A stretch of DNA of 64,000 bases. It comes from Prorocentrum cordatum. Taxonomy: Eukaryota > Sar > Dinophyceae > Prorocentrales > Prorocentraceae. The translations under genes were made by a program, and so were the position numbers. Shown here one piece after another: positions 10,425 through 20,884 of this stretch. The DNA lies in the NCBI GenBank assembly GCA_963575745.1, contig CAUYUJ010003002.1, positions 764,403 through 828,402 on the forward strand, written 5' to 3'. The notes beneath the pieces are model-generated. The model had not been told where the DNA came from. It saw nothing but the letters and a program-made list of their open reading frames with translations, and ran no database searches. Numbering within the stretch: position 1 is the stretch's first letter; the number at the start of each line of letters is the position of its first letter.

Positions 10425-11735
10425 CTGTGGGTGAGGCGCCGGAAATGTGGTCGGCTTCGCAGGCGCTGGGCGCAGCCATCCTTCAATACTTTCTCAAATG
10501 TTGTGTTGCAGCGGCTAGCCGGGATCTTGTCCTTCACGGTGCGCCCGGGACGGGCATGCCACATCCCAGAGGAGATCCGCGACCTGCCTTGCGCTCAAAA
10601 TGCGCGCCCCCTGCGCCGCCAGCCAGCGTCGCTGGCAGTCCGGCCGCTGCCGTCGAGGCTGCAGCGAGCGCTCTGGCCATGATTTCTGAAGCGACGGAAA
10701 TCCGCAGGCCGCCTGCTGCATTGATTTTGGCAGATGCCATTCGTATTTTGGGCAAGCAGACGGCTGCGCCGCTTCCGGTGGCAGGCGCGCCAAGTGAGGA
10801 ATTTGCACGGGCGAGAGACAACTCATTTTCTAGCTTTCAGTTCGCGCAGCAAGCCTGCTGGATGAAGTTCCAAGGGTGGCGCAAGAGCGCAGGGGCGTAC
10901 GCATCAGCTGTGCAAGTGTGGGGCCACGCGGCGGCTCTGACAGCGCAGCCGCCGTGGCCGCCTGCTGAGGCATCGCTGTTGTTTTGCAACACTGTTTTCA
11001 AAACGGAGCTTCTCTGTCGAAGTATCTATCGCACTTGCGATCCGCGTTGGCTTGGCTCAAATACGAGGCGGGCGCTCCGGGCGACGCCTCGCGGCTTGTC
11101 CACGGCGCAGAGAAGTCCGCGGTGTCCGGCGTTCGCCGTCCGAGGATGCGGGCTTCGGTGCGGGATGCGCGCTTGTTGTATGAATGGGCTGTGGGCGCAG
11201 ACCGGCGTGGCGTGGCCATGTCGTGGGCTGTTTCTCGTCATTTTACTTTGCGATATATTGCGAGGCCCTGATTATAGGCACAGGGCCGGCGCCTGTGGTG
11301 TTCAGGAAAAAGCGTGACACATTTTCGTGTTCGATTACGCACATGAAGCGGCCATTTTACAAAGAGCCTCTGGTAGTTACAAGGCAGTGCATTTGCGAGG
11401 TGTTCGGCTCTAGCATGTGCGGCGCGTGCGCCCTCGAGCAATTACAGGCGCACGTGCGTCCGCCATTCAGCCATATCAGGTATTCCGAATCGCTGGCGCT
11501 CCTAAAATTAGGAGCAGCCGCTGCAGGTTTGGAATCGCCAGCAGCTTGGGGTACGCATGCTTTCCGGCGGGGCTGGGCCTCGGACGCCATAGCAGCGGGC
11601 GGCCCGACAGCTCTATTTTTTTCCGGCGGTTGGCGTGGCCTCACAGCGTTTGGTTACGCGTCAGCGAGAGCCCGTGGGGGGCTCGAGGCTGGCAGTTGGC
11701 TGGCGAATTATTCCAACTCGTCAGACAGTGCTTGA
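10290..11735 (+). pseudogene. tyrosine recombinase region of the YR retroelement
   Basis: Three frames chained by shifts. To about 11003: the end of RNase H, then a core-binding-like segment (SFSSFQFAQQACWMKFQGW ... QVWGHAAAL). From about 11003 at an AAAA run: NGASLSKYLSHLRSALAWL to VSRHFTLRY. From about 11250: the catalytic half, with GTHAFRRGWASD, where His 11556-11558 and Arg 11565-11567 form HxxR, and GGWRGLTAFGYASARA, where Tyr 11655-11657 is the likely nucleophile. The first catalytic Arg is probably in the FTLRY segment but is not certain. The C-terminal end is the stop at 11733-11735. Confidence 0.8.
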
Positions 11736-11981
11736 AGCTGTTTGTGCAGAGGGCAGTGGTCCCTGTGCAATAAGCCATCGTCGTCATCTGTCTGGCCACA
11801 CTGGTGCGCGGTCAGGCTGCGCCGCGCCCGCCAGTGGGTGGTGCGCCCGCTCTTGGTAGCATTGGGCTTGGTGGCGTGACCCCCAAGAGCGGCGCAACCA
11901 CGCAGCAGGGCACCTCTCTGTGGCACTGTTACTGCGGAGGCCGCCGATGATAATTTCTCAGCCCTTAAAGCGTGTGCACTT

Positions 11982-12900
11982 TTATTGGTGGGAAAATTGA
12001 CGAAAGGGCTGGAGCTGCCTGGTCGGCGTGCTCACGTCTTGGTTGCCTCCCAAGGGGGGCTGCGGACTGGCCGCCTGGCGCGGCGTGCTGCTGCTGCTGC
12101 TGCGGCTGTTGCTGCTGCTGCTGCTCTGTCGTCCGTCGGTCTTGTCCTGTCTGTCGGTCTGTCCGTAGGTCGTGCCTTTGGTGTGTCCTGGGCCTGGCTG
12201 CCCTGGCCAGCGGCGGCGCTCTCGGCCAGGCTGCCGTGGCCTCGTTGCCGTCGGCGGCCCCTGTGTGGGCAGGGGGTTCCGTGCACCGCGCAGTCCTGCT
12301 GGCCGCAGGTGGCAGTGGGCTGCGTGCGGCTGCGCCCGTGCGGGCCGTTCTCCGCGTTTTTCTTTTCCCCTCCGGCCCTCCCGCCCTCGGTGGGGGTGCG
12401 TCTCTCGGTGGTCGCGTGGTTTTACTTGAACGATGAGGCCATGGCAATTCGAACGCCTCTGCGTTGCTGCCTGAGCCTCCAGATAATCCATCATGGCGCT
12501 GACCAGTGTCGCCTCCGCTGTGGGGGGCTGCGGCTCCAACGCCGAGCGCCTTTCCTGCGCGCGAAGTGCGAAGGCCACCTGGGCCAACTCAACTTTCCTG
12601 GCCCCGAACTGCCCACTATCCCCCCCTGTCGTAGGGGGTCTCCCCCGGCTTGATGAAGGCAGTGATCGAATCCCGCATGAAAGGCTCGGCGAGGTCGAGA
12701 GGCGAGGTTGGCCCCGCGGTTTCCGCCGGGAGCCGGCCTACAGACAAGTGCCAGCACAAGTCGTGGGGGGCCTTGGGCGTGGGATCCACGCCGAGCAGGA
12801 AAGAACACCACTCCTCTGCCGCGCGCTTGGTGGCGGGGCGGAGCGCCCCGTCAGGCAGCGCCTGCGCGAAAGTGGCAACGTCGGACGGCTCAAAAGCCAT
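11982..12900 (-). pseudogene. unknown ORF split by one indel in a C7 run
   Basis: The start codon at 12898-12900 opens MAFEPSDVATFAQALPDG, and the frame stays protein-like (WCSFLLGVDPTPKAPHDLCW, SPLDLAEPFMRDSITAFIK) to PYDRGG at 12616. Changing the length of the seven-C run at about 12611-12617 by one base restores a frame continuing with GQFGARKVELAQVAFALRAQ, SAMMDYLEAQAATQ and a basic, then Gln/Ser-rich tail to 11982. About 300 codons in all. I do not recognise a domain. It converges on the YR retroelement, ending 250 bp from it, so it could be a gag-like ORF of a second element or an unrelated gene. The indel could be a sequencing error in the homopolymer. Confidence 0.55.
12085..12175. 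repeat. CTG repeat and CTGTCGGT-type simple repeat
   Basis: (CTG)n interrupted by CGG and TTG from about 12087 to 12125, then GTCCGTCGGTCTGTCC-like short repeats. It encodes the Gln/Ser-rich tail of the minus-strand ORF. Confidence 0.8.
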
Positions 12901-13429
12901 CGGTGGATCACAGGCACGTGGAGTGGCAGACGACGAAACACAGCGGAAGCGCGGACAGCCGCGGAGACCGAGACACCGGAGCCACAACGGCGACGGACAA
13001 TGCACAGGGCGAGGCGCACTCCAATGCACCGCACCTTCCCAATTGAAGGACCAGGCGCGAGAATCTCCCTGCCCGCGGACATCCCAGCGACGCCCGGGAG
13101 CGAGGGGCACCCCAAGGCACCAGAACTGTCCATTCGGGCGAGCCGATGCCCGACCTGGTCGGCCACGCGCACGCGCCGAAACCGCGCCGCGCGTCCCACA
13201 TGCCGTGCCTGAACATCCGAACGGCGCAGCTCAGCTGCAACCCGACGTTCAGGTGCGAACCGCTACGCGCACGCATCAAGGCGACGTGGCGCCCCGCCGC
13301 CAAACCACGATGCGCGCAGCAGTGTGCGCGCGGGCGCGCGAGCGGGAAACGCGCCCCAGCGCAGCGCGCCGTTCGGCCAGTGGCAAGCCCACACATGCCA
13401 CTAGAAACGCCACGGCCCCAGGCCAGGCC

Positions 13430-14310
13430 GCCCAGGTGCCTGAGTGACCACCGGGCAACTCCGCCCTGGACTCGGCCAGGCCGTCCGGCACAGGCAAGCC
13501 AAACAATGCAACTGGGCGCATCTGGCCTGCGGCCGCGCGCAAACCCCAACAGGGCACAAGAACGGAGCCTCCGGGCAGCCATTCCCGCAACACCGCTGGG
13601 CCGCCTGGAAGATGGCAAACCCGCTGGGCTCCAGACGCACGCGCACTCGCACGGCCAGCGCGAGCCACGCCGCGCGCCGAAGAACGCCAGGCGAGCCCGC
13701 TCGGCCCATGTGGCTTGCAAATGGGATTGCCGCGCGGTCGGCAGCCCGCGCGGGCCCTTAAGAACGCCGCTTGGCCGTCCGCCCACAGGGCGAAAACAAC
13801 CAGGCCACAAAGCGCGCCGCGGAGCTGCCCGGCCACGGAGCAGCCCATGTGGGCCCAAGGCCGCTGGGCCGCCCAACCGCGGGGCGCGCCTGGGCCACGT
13901 GAAAACCCACTGGTCCGCCCGGCCGCAAGGCCAGCACATGCGGGCTACGAGAAACGCGACCAGGCCGTCTGGCCACGGGGCGCGCCCATCCGGGCCACGA
14001 GAAACGCCGCTGGGCCGTCCGGCCACAGGGCAAGCCCATCCGGGCTACGAGACACGCCGCTGGGCCGTCCGGCCACGGGGCAAGCCCGTCCAGGACGCGA
14101 GGGGCGCCGCTGCGCCGCCCGGCCACGGGGGCCCGCCCATCCGGGCCACGAGGAACGCCACTGGGCCGTCCGGCCACGGGGCAAGCACATCCAGGCTACG
14201 AAACGCGCCGCTGGGCCGTCCGGCCACGGGGCAAGCCCATCCGGGCCACAAGAACCGCCCCAGGGCTGCTGGCCCAGGGGGCGAGCCCACCCAGGCAAGC
14301 TGGCCACGAA
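13430..14310. repeat. 50-bp tandem array
   Basis: The unit is GGGCCGTCCGGCCACGGGGC + AAGCCCATCCGGGCTACGAG + about 10 bases. GGGCCGTCC-type starts fall at about 13863, 13911, 13961, 14012, 14062, 14112, 14163, 14213 and 14262, so spacing is 48-51 bases. Copies become degenerate leftward to about 13430. Because 50 is not a multiple of 3, the long frames across it cycle through all three phases of the same unit and are not a protein gene. Confidence 0.85.
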
Positions 14311-14319
14311 GCGAGCGCG

Positions 14320-15180
14320 GCAAGGACAGCGCTCCCTGCGCCACGACGCACGGCCTGAGCCAAGAAGGCAACGCGGCGAGGGGGGGCGGCCGCGCGGACA
14401 AGCGGCAGCCAGCCTAAGAGAGCAGCACGCGAAAGCACGCGTGGCGACGAGGAGCACCGGCAGCCAATCCAAGCGACCCCCTGCCATGCAGCGCGCTTCT
14501 GGAGAGGGGCACCGCCTGGTGCCAGTTAGCGGCGGTGCACTCCTGCGCTGCTCCGGCCTGGTGCCCATCCAGCACCGCCAACCCAATCGACCAACAGGCA
14601 GACAGCGACGCGCCAGAGGGGCCCTCGCGGAGCGCCAGCGCGCCAATCAACCAACCAACCAGCAGCAGGGGGGAAGGCAGGACCGCCTGCTGCATTGCAG
14701 CGCTTGGCCGTGAGAATCCGCCTGCCGCGGAGCAGCGCAAGGCCGCGGGCCGCCTTCCGCCGCGCCTCAGAGGCGCCCGGGCTGTGCGAGGCCAGAAAGC
14801 CCTGGGGGCGTGGAAGCTGAGAGGCCGAAAGACGCCTCCACGCAAATTTTCCTGCCCCCCAAACTTCTTCGCGCGAGTTTGGGGCTATGAAAAAATATAA
14901 AAACAAAAAAAAACATGGCGACGAGGAGCGAAAGCCGGCGCCGACGGCGGCCATGGCCACAGCGCGACCCGCGCCAGCGGCTGGCGCCCAGAGGCTAAGA
15001 CCCCAAACCCCTCTGCGAGGCAGCTGACCAGCAGAGAAGGCGCGCAGCTCCTACTGGAACGCAGGCCGAAACTTGCCACCCCGCCTCGGACCTGGGCGGC
15101 AGACGGGGCAGCGGAGCAGCCGAAAGAAACGAATCCCCGAATCTCCGAATGGAGACGGACGCGGCCAGTGAGAATCTTCC
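14320..15180. other. unique GC-rich DNA, no gene recognised
   Basis: No tandem repeat and no motif. Short A-rich patch at 14885-14920. Open frames on both strands are composition-driven. Confidence 0.4.
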
Positions 15181-15189
15181 CCCCCAGGA

Positions 15190-16270
15190 CTAAGGGTTAG
15201 GGATGATGGAATGAGCGGCGCCTGGGCGTCGCGGGGTGACCGGCGACGAGGAAGCGTTCCAGAGCGAATCCTGACGAGGACTCTGGCCAGCCGCCAGGCC
15301 AACCATCCGCAAATGTAATGGGTGGCCCTTTTGACGACGGAACGTTCGCGCGAATCGAAAGGGGCTTCGCGCTGCCCGCCAGCTCCGCGCCATCCCGAAT
15401 GGAATGAGCGGCGCCTGAGCGTTGCAGGGTTGCTGAAAACCTGGAGGTCCGCGCCGCCCGAGCGGCGAAACCATGTGAGGATTCGCGCTGCCCGCCAGCT
15501 CCGCGCCATTCCTGAACAGGATGAGCGGCGCCTGAGCGTGGCGGGGTTGCTGGTGCGACAGGGCGCTCTGGCGCGAATGCTGATGATGAGTCTGGCAGCC
15601 CGCCGAAACGGACATGCGCGCCGTCCGAGTGGCGAAACCAAATAAGGATTCGCGCTGCCCGCCAGCTCTGCGCCATCCCGAACAGGATGAGCGGGCGCCT
15701 GAGCGTCGCAGGGTTGCTGATAGACACGGGGCGTGCTGGCGCGAATCCTGATGAAGAGTCCGGCCACCAAGCCGGGGACCTGCGCCATCCCGAACGGAAT
15801 GAGCGGCGCCTGAGCGTCGCAAGGTAATAGCGGGGCGCTCTGGCGCGAATAAAGGTGATGAGCCGGCCGCCGAGCCGGGAGACCCGCGCCGCCCGAGAGA
15901 AACCATCTGAGGATTCACGCTACCCGCCAGCTCCGCGCCATCCCGAGCAGGACGAGCGGCGCCTGAGCGTCGCGGGGTTGCTGATGCCGACGAGGCGTGC
16001 TGGCGCGAATCCTAATGGGGCAGCTGCCAAGCCGGAGATCCGCGCCACCCCGAATGGAATGAGCACCACCTTAGCGTCACAGGGCTGCTGATAATGACAA
16101 GGCGCGCTGGCGCGAATCCAGATGGGGGCGACTGCAATCTCCGCGCCATGTTTCATAGAATGAACGGCGGTTGCCGCGGGAGGCTCGTGCGCGGGCGCGA
16201 GTCCCGATGGGATTCGCGCTGGCAGCCTGGTCACTAGCTCCGCGCAGGTCCGACAGGCGGCACCTGAACG
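15190..16270. repeat. 110-165-bp tandem repeat array
   Basis: The unit is recognised by CCGCCAGCTCCGCGCCAT + CCCGAA, then GGAATGAGCGGCGCCTGAGC, GTCGCAGGGTTGCTGA and GGCGCGCTGGCGCGAATCC. GAGCGGCGCCTGAGC-type cores lie at about 15211, 15404, 15521, 15687, 15799, 15951 and 16059, with decayed units after. Copies alternate between forms with and without a middle segment, which explains the uneven period. Confidence 0.8.
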
Positions 16271-16489
16271 TCACGGGGTTGCTGGAAGTCTTCCCGTCGA
16301 TAGGGGACGGGGGCAATGTCGACGGAGGACGCAGATCTCGGCTGCGTGGTGGCGATCAACCCTCAACCGGAAAGGGGCCGCGAGACGCGCGGCACCGCCC
16401 CCCCAGGCCTGCGCGCGTAGGGAGGACAAGAATGAGATGGGGTGACCGCGAAAACCATATTTCCCGAATGCGCAGCCTCCCAAGAAATT

Positions 16490-16630
16490 ACGGTACACCC
16501 TCGTAAGTTATGCAATGTTCGCGTTTCCGAAGCCATAAACCTGCGCACGTTACGCTACATTTACGAGCCAGAGCCATACACCCTCGTAAATTACGCGCCA
16601 TTCGCGCATCCGACGCCATAAACCATCGAA
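16490..16630. repeat. short tandem duplication
   Basis: CACCCTCGTAA(G/A)TTA ... CGC(G/A)T(T/C)CGAAGCCATAAACC occurs twice about 90 bp apart. Confidence 0.7.
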
Positions 16631-16854
16631 GTACAATGCCGAAGTCAACAATTCATAATCTCAATTACTCACAGTCTTCGCGTGCGACGCTGCTTCACGG
16701 CGGCGTCAAGGCCTCCTGCTTTCACTCTTGCATTGCCCATTGCCGGGAGAGGGGGCTGGCGGCAGGGGGCGAAGGCCTTACGGATATAGGTGTAATATTG
16801 TATACGTTTCTGCCCAACTACGGGTCTCCAGTGACCTTTTGGGACCTCCACGGC

Positions 16855-17540
16855 GGTGGGAGAAGCGGAGGAGGAGGGGAGGAAAAGGAGTAGGACGAGA
16901 AGGGGGATGAGGAGAAGGAGGAGGGCGGAGGAGGAGGACGAAGAGGAAGAGGAGCAGGAGGTCAAGGAGGAGGAGCAGCAGGAAGAGACGGAGAAGGAAG
17001 AGCAGGACGAGAAGGCGGTGACGGCGACAGAAAGGACGACAACGACGACGACATCGTCGTCGTCGACGACGGTGGCGGGCGCGCCGGCATGCCCGGCTGC
17101 AGGTCGCGGATGGGTCCCTTGCCCTCTCGACGCCCATCTCCTTTTTTGGGGGGGCGCCAGGACACTCTTTGTCTTTGCCGAAAAGGGACGCTATGCGCGA
17201 GGACGGGAGGTAACGAAGAGGACAAGGATAAAGGACAGAGGTCTTAGGAGAAATGAAAATGATGATGATGATGCTGATGATGATGATGATGATGATGATT
17301 CTAATGATGCTGATGCTGCTGGCAGTGATGATGATGGTGGTGACGATGATGATGCGGATAATGCGTCTGATGATGATTACGATGCCGATAATAGTTATGC
17401 TGCTGCTGATGATGATGATTATAATGATGATGACGATGATGGTGATGCTGCTGCTGATGATCATGATGATGGTGCTAGTGATTCTACTGACGATGATGAT
17501 GATGATGCTGATGATGATGATGATGATGTCGGTGGCGGCT
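16855..17540. repeat. GGA tract and GAT microsatellite
   Basis: Impure (GGA)n at 16855-17000, then GACGACGACGACATCG triplets, and (GAT)n at 17250-17535 with GCT interruptions. The middle (17060-17240) carries short unique sequence. Confidence 0.9.
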
Positions 17541-17589
17541 GAGGACGCTCGACGCGTGGCCAAACAGGCCTGCACTTGCCGTGCATAAG

Positions 17590-17815
17590 AACCCCTAGCC
17601 TGGCAGAATCTTCGTAACATGTTGAGAAGGAGTTGTTGCTGTTCCTGCAGATGTAGAAACGTTGTGGATGTTACGGTCGGGGAGCTGCGAGCCAGCTGCT
17701 CCTGGCGCCAGGCGCGCGACTTCATACATTGTGTCAGTGTCGAGCTGATATTTTCTAGCTCGCGCATGATCAATTCAACGGCCTGCACGTGTTTGTCTTG
17801 CATGAGCGTGGTACA
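17590..17815 (-). CDS. candidate exon, unknown helical protein
   Basis: Protein-like minus-strand stretch reading MQDKHVQAVELIMRELENIS, SRAWRQEQLARSSPTVTS and LHLQEQQQLLLNMLRRFC. It is rich in Glu, Gln and Leu with heptad-like spacing and ends before the GAT repeat, unlike the low-complexity frames around it. A neighbouring candidate exon lies 55 bases upstream. Splice borders are not certain; AGs are abundant. No family recognised. Confidence 0.45.
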
Positions 17816-17869
17816 CGGATGATTCCTGTCAGAGCTGCTCGTGGAGCTCCACGGTGAGGAGTCGTTGCT

Positions 17870-17990
17870 GGTGGAGGCGCGATGAGCGCCATGCAGGCCG
17901 CGACCTCACGCGTGCCAGAACGCGCCTCGGCGACCACGCGGAAGGCCCAGATCACGAAATCAGCAGAGATGACGTTCCATGCATAAATAT
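17870..17990 (-). CDS. candidate exon, unknown protein
   Basis: Minus-strand stretch reading WNVISADFVIWAFRVVAEAR then GTREVAACMALIA, flanked upstream by a TA/TG tract (17985-18080). A second frame immediately after it reads HQQRLLTVELHEQL, which may be a further piece of the same gene after a splice or an indel. Placed just upstream of the 17590-17815 exon on the same strand, so they may belong together. Confidence 0.4.
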
Positions 17991-18080
17991 ATGTATGAGT
18001 ATGTGTGTTTATATGTATATGTATATGTGTATATATGTGTATATATGTGTATATGTATATATATATATATATAGAAATAT
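17985..18080. repeat. TATG/TA microsatellite
   Basis: ATGTATATGTGTATATATGTG units passing into (TA)n, about 90 bp. Confidence 0.9.
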
Positions 18081-18289
18081 AAACGTTGATGATGCCACGG
18101 CCGCTGCTGAGCAGCAGCAGCAGCACGACATGTGAAACAACACCCAGTTGAACACCTGGGGGTGAAACCCTCCTCCTCCGCCACCTCCTCCTCGCCCTCG
18201 TCCTCCTTGCCTTCTGTCACCTCCTCCTTACCTTCGACCTCCTTGCTTATCCAGCGGACGTTCAACAGGAGATGGAGGCATGGATCCTG

Positions 18290-18830
18290 AGGAACTTGGT
18301 GCTCGCCCCGTGGCGCTGCGAGATCTTCACGGCGCTGTGGAAACTCCACTCGTGGAGCTCAGGGCTAGTACCGGAACGCTGGCAGCTCATCTCGTGGTGC
18401 GCGTTCGCACCACAAGGATCGGAATGCATCCCGACGCCCTGAGAGTTTATCTCGTAGGGATCGGACTAGGGCAACACATGGAACGTGGTGATCACCCCGC
18501 AGAACTTCGTGTTCACTGTAAGGCCAGACCGTGGAGCTGCGGGATCGTCAGGTGGAATACGCTGCTCATCCAGTGAAATGTGCTTGCGCCGCGGAGCTTT
18601 GAGTGCATCTCGGCGTGGTCAGGATGTTCATCCCGTGGAGCGGTGCGCTCACCCCGCGGAGCTAGGAGTTCATCTCGACGTGCTGCGGTCTCGTCACGTG
18701 GAGCTGGGAGCCCTCCCGAAGAACTGGGGGCTCACGCGTGGAGCTCTTTCCGAGGACCTCGGGGGTCATCCCGTGGCTATCGAGACGACTCCCGCGGAAC
18801 TGGACACGGCCCGCTGAGCTTAGAGATCGT
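18290..18830. repeat. degenerate GTGGAGCTC repeat
   Basis: Repeats of CATC(C/T)CGTGGAGCT(C/G) and CGCGGAGCTAGGAG-like units at roughly 30-40-base spacing. It yields VELG/AELGVH-like repeated peptides on the plus strand, which I take as a decayed minisatellite, not a protein. Confidence 0.5.
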
Positions 18831-18939
18831 CTCGTGGGCCGCGGAAGGACGTGAAGCCGCGGGCGAAGCTCAGCCAGGACACCAGGGCCGCGCACCTGCT
18901 CGGCCAGCGACCGCAGCGGCGGCCTGCTGGCACCGCGTA

Positions 18940-19110
18940 TCGCACAGCAGCATCCTCATCATCATTCTCATCCTCATCCTCATCCTCATCCTCATCCTCA
19001 TCCTCCTCATCCTCCTAATCCTCCTCGTGCTCCTCCTGCTCCTCCTCCTCCTCCTCCTCCTCATCCTCCTCCTCCTCATCATCATCAGCATCATCATTAG
19101 CACAAAACTG
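18940..19110. repeat. CATCCT and CTC microsatellite
   Basis: (CATCCT)n at 18950-19015, then (CTC)n with CAT, to about 19100. Confidence 0.9.
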
Positions 19111-19264
19111 GCATTGGTCGACGCGGGCGTCGGGAGAAGCGCGGCAAGAATCGATCGAACCATCACGCGCAGCAGCTGGCAGTACACGGTGGCGGCTTGG
19201 TGCAGCAGCGCGATGCCCGAGGCGCCGGGCGGGCGGGCCTGCAGCCAAGCAGCCTCGAACCCCA

Positions 19265-19445
19265 GGGGAGGAGGAGGAGGAGGAGGAGGAGAAGGAGAAG
19301 GAGGAAAAGGAGGAGGAGGACGGGGAGGAGGAAGAGGGGCTTGGGGGAGGAAAATAAGACAAGAGGAGGAGGGAGCAGAGGAGGAGGAGGAGGAGGAGGA
19401 GGAGGAGGAGGAGCAGGGAGGAGGAGGAGGAAGGGCGGGAGGAAC
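19265..19445. repeat. GGA microsatellite
   Basis: Impure (GGA)n, purine plus strand. Confidence 0.95.
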
Positions 19446-19614
19446 GATTCACTGCTGGCGATGCGTTGGCGAAGAGCAGGCGCTCCTCCTCATGCGTGGG
19501 CCATCGAACCGCGGCCCGCGGCCAGGTGTGTCCGCCTGTGTCCGCTGCAGGAGGGCCCAAAGGCCCCGAAGACATCGTGGCGGGCGCGGGGGAGCTGCGC
19601 CGCGGGGCGGGAAA

Positions 19615-19664
19615 TCATCATCATCTGATGATGATGCTGATGATGATGATGACGGCGATGATTG

Positions 19665-19704
<40 letters not shown>

Positions 19705-19705
19705 A

Positions 19706-19765
<60 letters not shown>

Positions 19766-20165
19766 CTGGTGGTTGTGATGATGATGGTGGTGGTGATGAT
19801 GCTGCTGCTGATGCTGAGGATTATGGTGCTGTTGGTGATGATCGTGATGTTGATGATCACGATGGTGATGTTGATGATGGTGATGCTGATGATAATGATG
19901 ATGACGGTAAGGAGAATGATTAGGTTGCTGATGGCAATGATGATGATGCTGATCATGATGATGATACTGACGATGATGCTGATGGTGACGATGACGACAG
20001 TGATGATAAGGAAGCTGATGCTGTTCATGATGATTGATGTGATCATGCTGCTGCTGGTAATGCATGTGATGGCGACGACTTTGATGCTGATGATGATGGT
20101 GATGCCGATGCTCATGTTGATGATCTGGTGGTGGTGATGATGATGGCGATGGTAGTGGTTATGAT
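19615..20165. repeat. GAT microsatellite, 550 bp
   Basis: (GAT)n, pure at 19665-19765 and then interspersed with GCT, GGT and GAC. This is among the longest GAT tracts of the window. Confidence 0.95.
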
Positions 20166-20169
20166 GATG

Positions 20170-20512
20170 TTGTTGTTGGCCCAGCAGTCCGAATTATTCG
20201 CCTGCTAAGCTACCTCGAAGCAGTGACGGCCTTCGACGCTGTATCGCCTTGCCGCCACTCTACAAAATCACTCTCGGACCGTCTCCACGCTTTCTTATCC
20301 CTGGCCAGCATCGTCCAGCCTAGACCGTGTTCCATCCAGTACTACCGTACGAGTTGATACTCCCACACACTCCATGGGCTAAAGCGGCAGTCCTTGGTTC
20401 CGTTCCTCTGGTGCGGATTGCATGGTATGCTGGTATCTGTTCCACAAAAGTACCCGCGATAGTGTAGCATCGGGGTGCGTCACAATTCTCCGAGCGACAT
20501 CGCCAGCATACC
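20170..20512. other. unique block between two GAT tracts
   Basis: About 340 bp of balanced, non-repetitive sequence sharply bounded by GAT repeats on both sides. No frame on either strand stays open throughout. It could be a structural RNA or part of an untranslated region, but I recognise no rRNA, tRNA or snRNA signature. Confidence 0.3.
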
Positions 20513-20880
20513 CGATGATGATGATGCTGCTGATGATGATGGTGGTTTTGGTGGTAGTGATGACGCTGGTGATGATGATGGTGGTGATGGTGGTGATGAT
20601 GCTGGTGTGAGGCTGAGGAGGGGAAGCAGGAGGAGGAGGAGTAGGAGGAGGAGGAGGAGGCGAGGGAGGAAGCGGAGGAGGAGATGGGCGAGAAGGACTC
20701 CTCCTGTCCCTCTCTCTCTATTCCTCTTTGTCGCTCCCTCTCTCTCTCGCGCTCTCTCTTTTACTTCGTCCCTCTCTCCTTCTCTTTTTCTCCCTCTCCC
20801 AACCTCCGTCCCTCCCTCTCTCCTTCTCTTGTTTTTGTTTTCGCTCCTTCTGTCTCTTTATATATGTCTATGTATGTATA
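20513..20880. repeat. GAT, GGA and CT simple repeats
   Basis: (GAT)n/(GGT)n to 20605, GGA/GAG to about 20690, then (CT)n/TCCC-rich pyrimidine sequence to 20860 and a short TATG run. Confidence 0.9.
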
Positions 20881-20884
20881 TATA

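Larger units (their letters stand above)
7660..11735 (+). mobile_element. decayed DIRS-type (tyrosine-recombinase) retrotransposon
   Basis: The order is gag-like ORF, reverse transcriptase, RNase H, tyrosine recombinase, all on the plus strand. This combination is diagnostic of YR retrotransposons (DIRS, Ngaro, PAT groups): they integrate with a recombinase instead of a DDE integrase and produce no target-site duplication. Key residues are visible: RWIDNFSDNGVNSAT and DDFKSAF in the RT, FVDDL at the RT catalytic site, LCADATGGGQ in RNase H, and HAFRR plus FGYASARA in the recombinase. Two in-frame stops and about five frameshifts show this copy is dead, unless it is recoded. I could not find its terminal or internal complementary repeats, so the true ends are unknown and DIRS versus Ngaro subtype is undecided. 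Confidence 0.85.

Noticed and set aside
10984-11271. A separate bacterial-type gene at 10984-11271
   Set aside because: It is one frame of the broken recombinase: the sequence continues a frame ending near 11003 and is continued by another from about 11250.
13146-14417. 423-codon frame with repeated PSGHGA / RNA peptide units
   Set aside because: The 50-bp tandem array is not a multiple of three, so the same DNA unit is read in all phases. Other frames on both strands are just as long.
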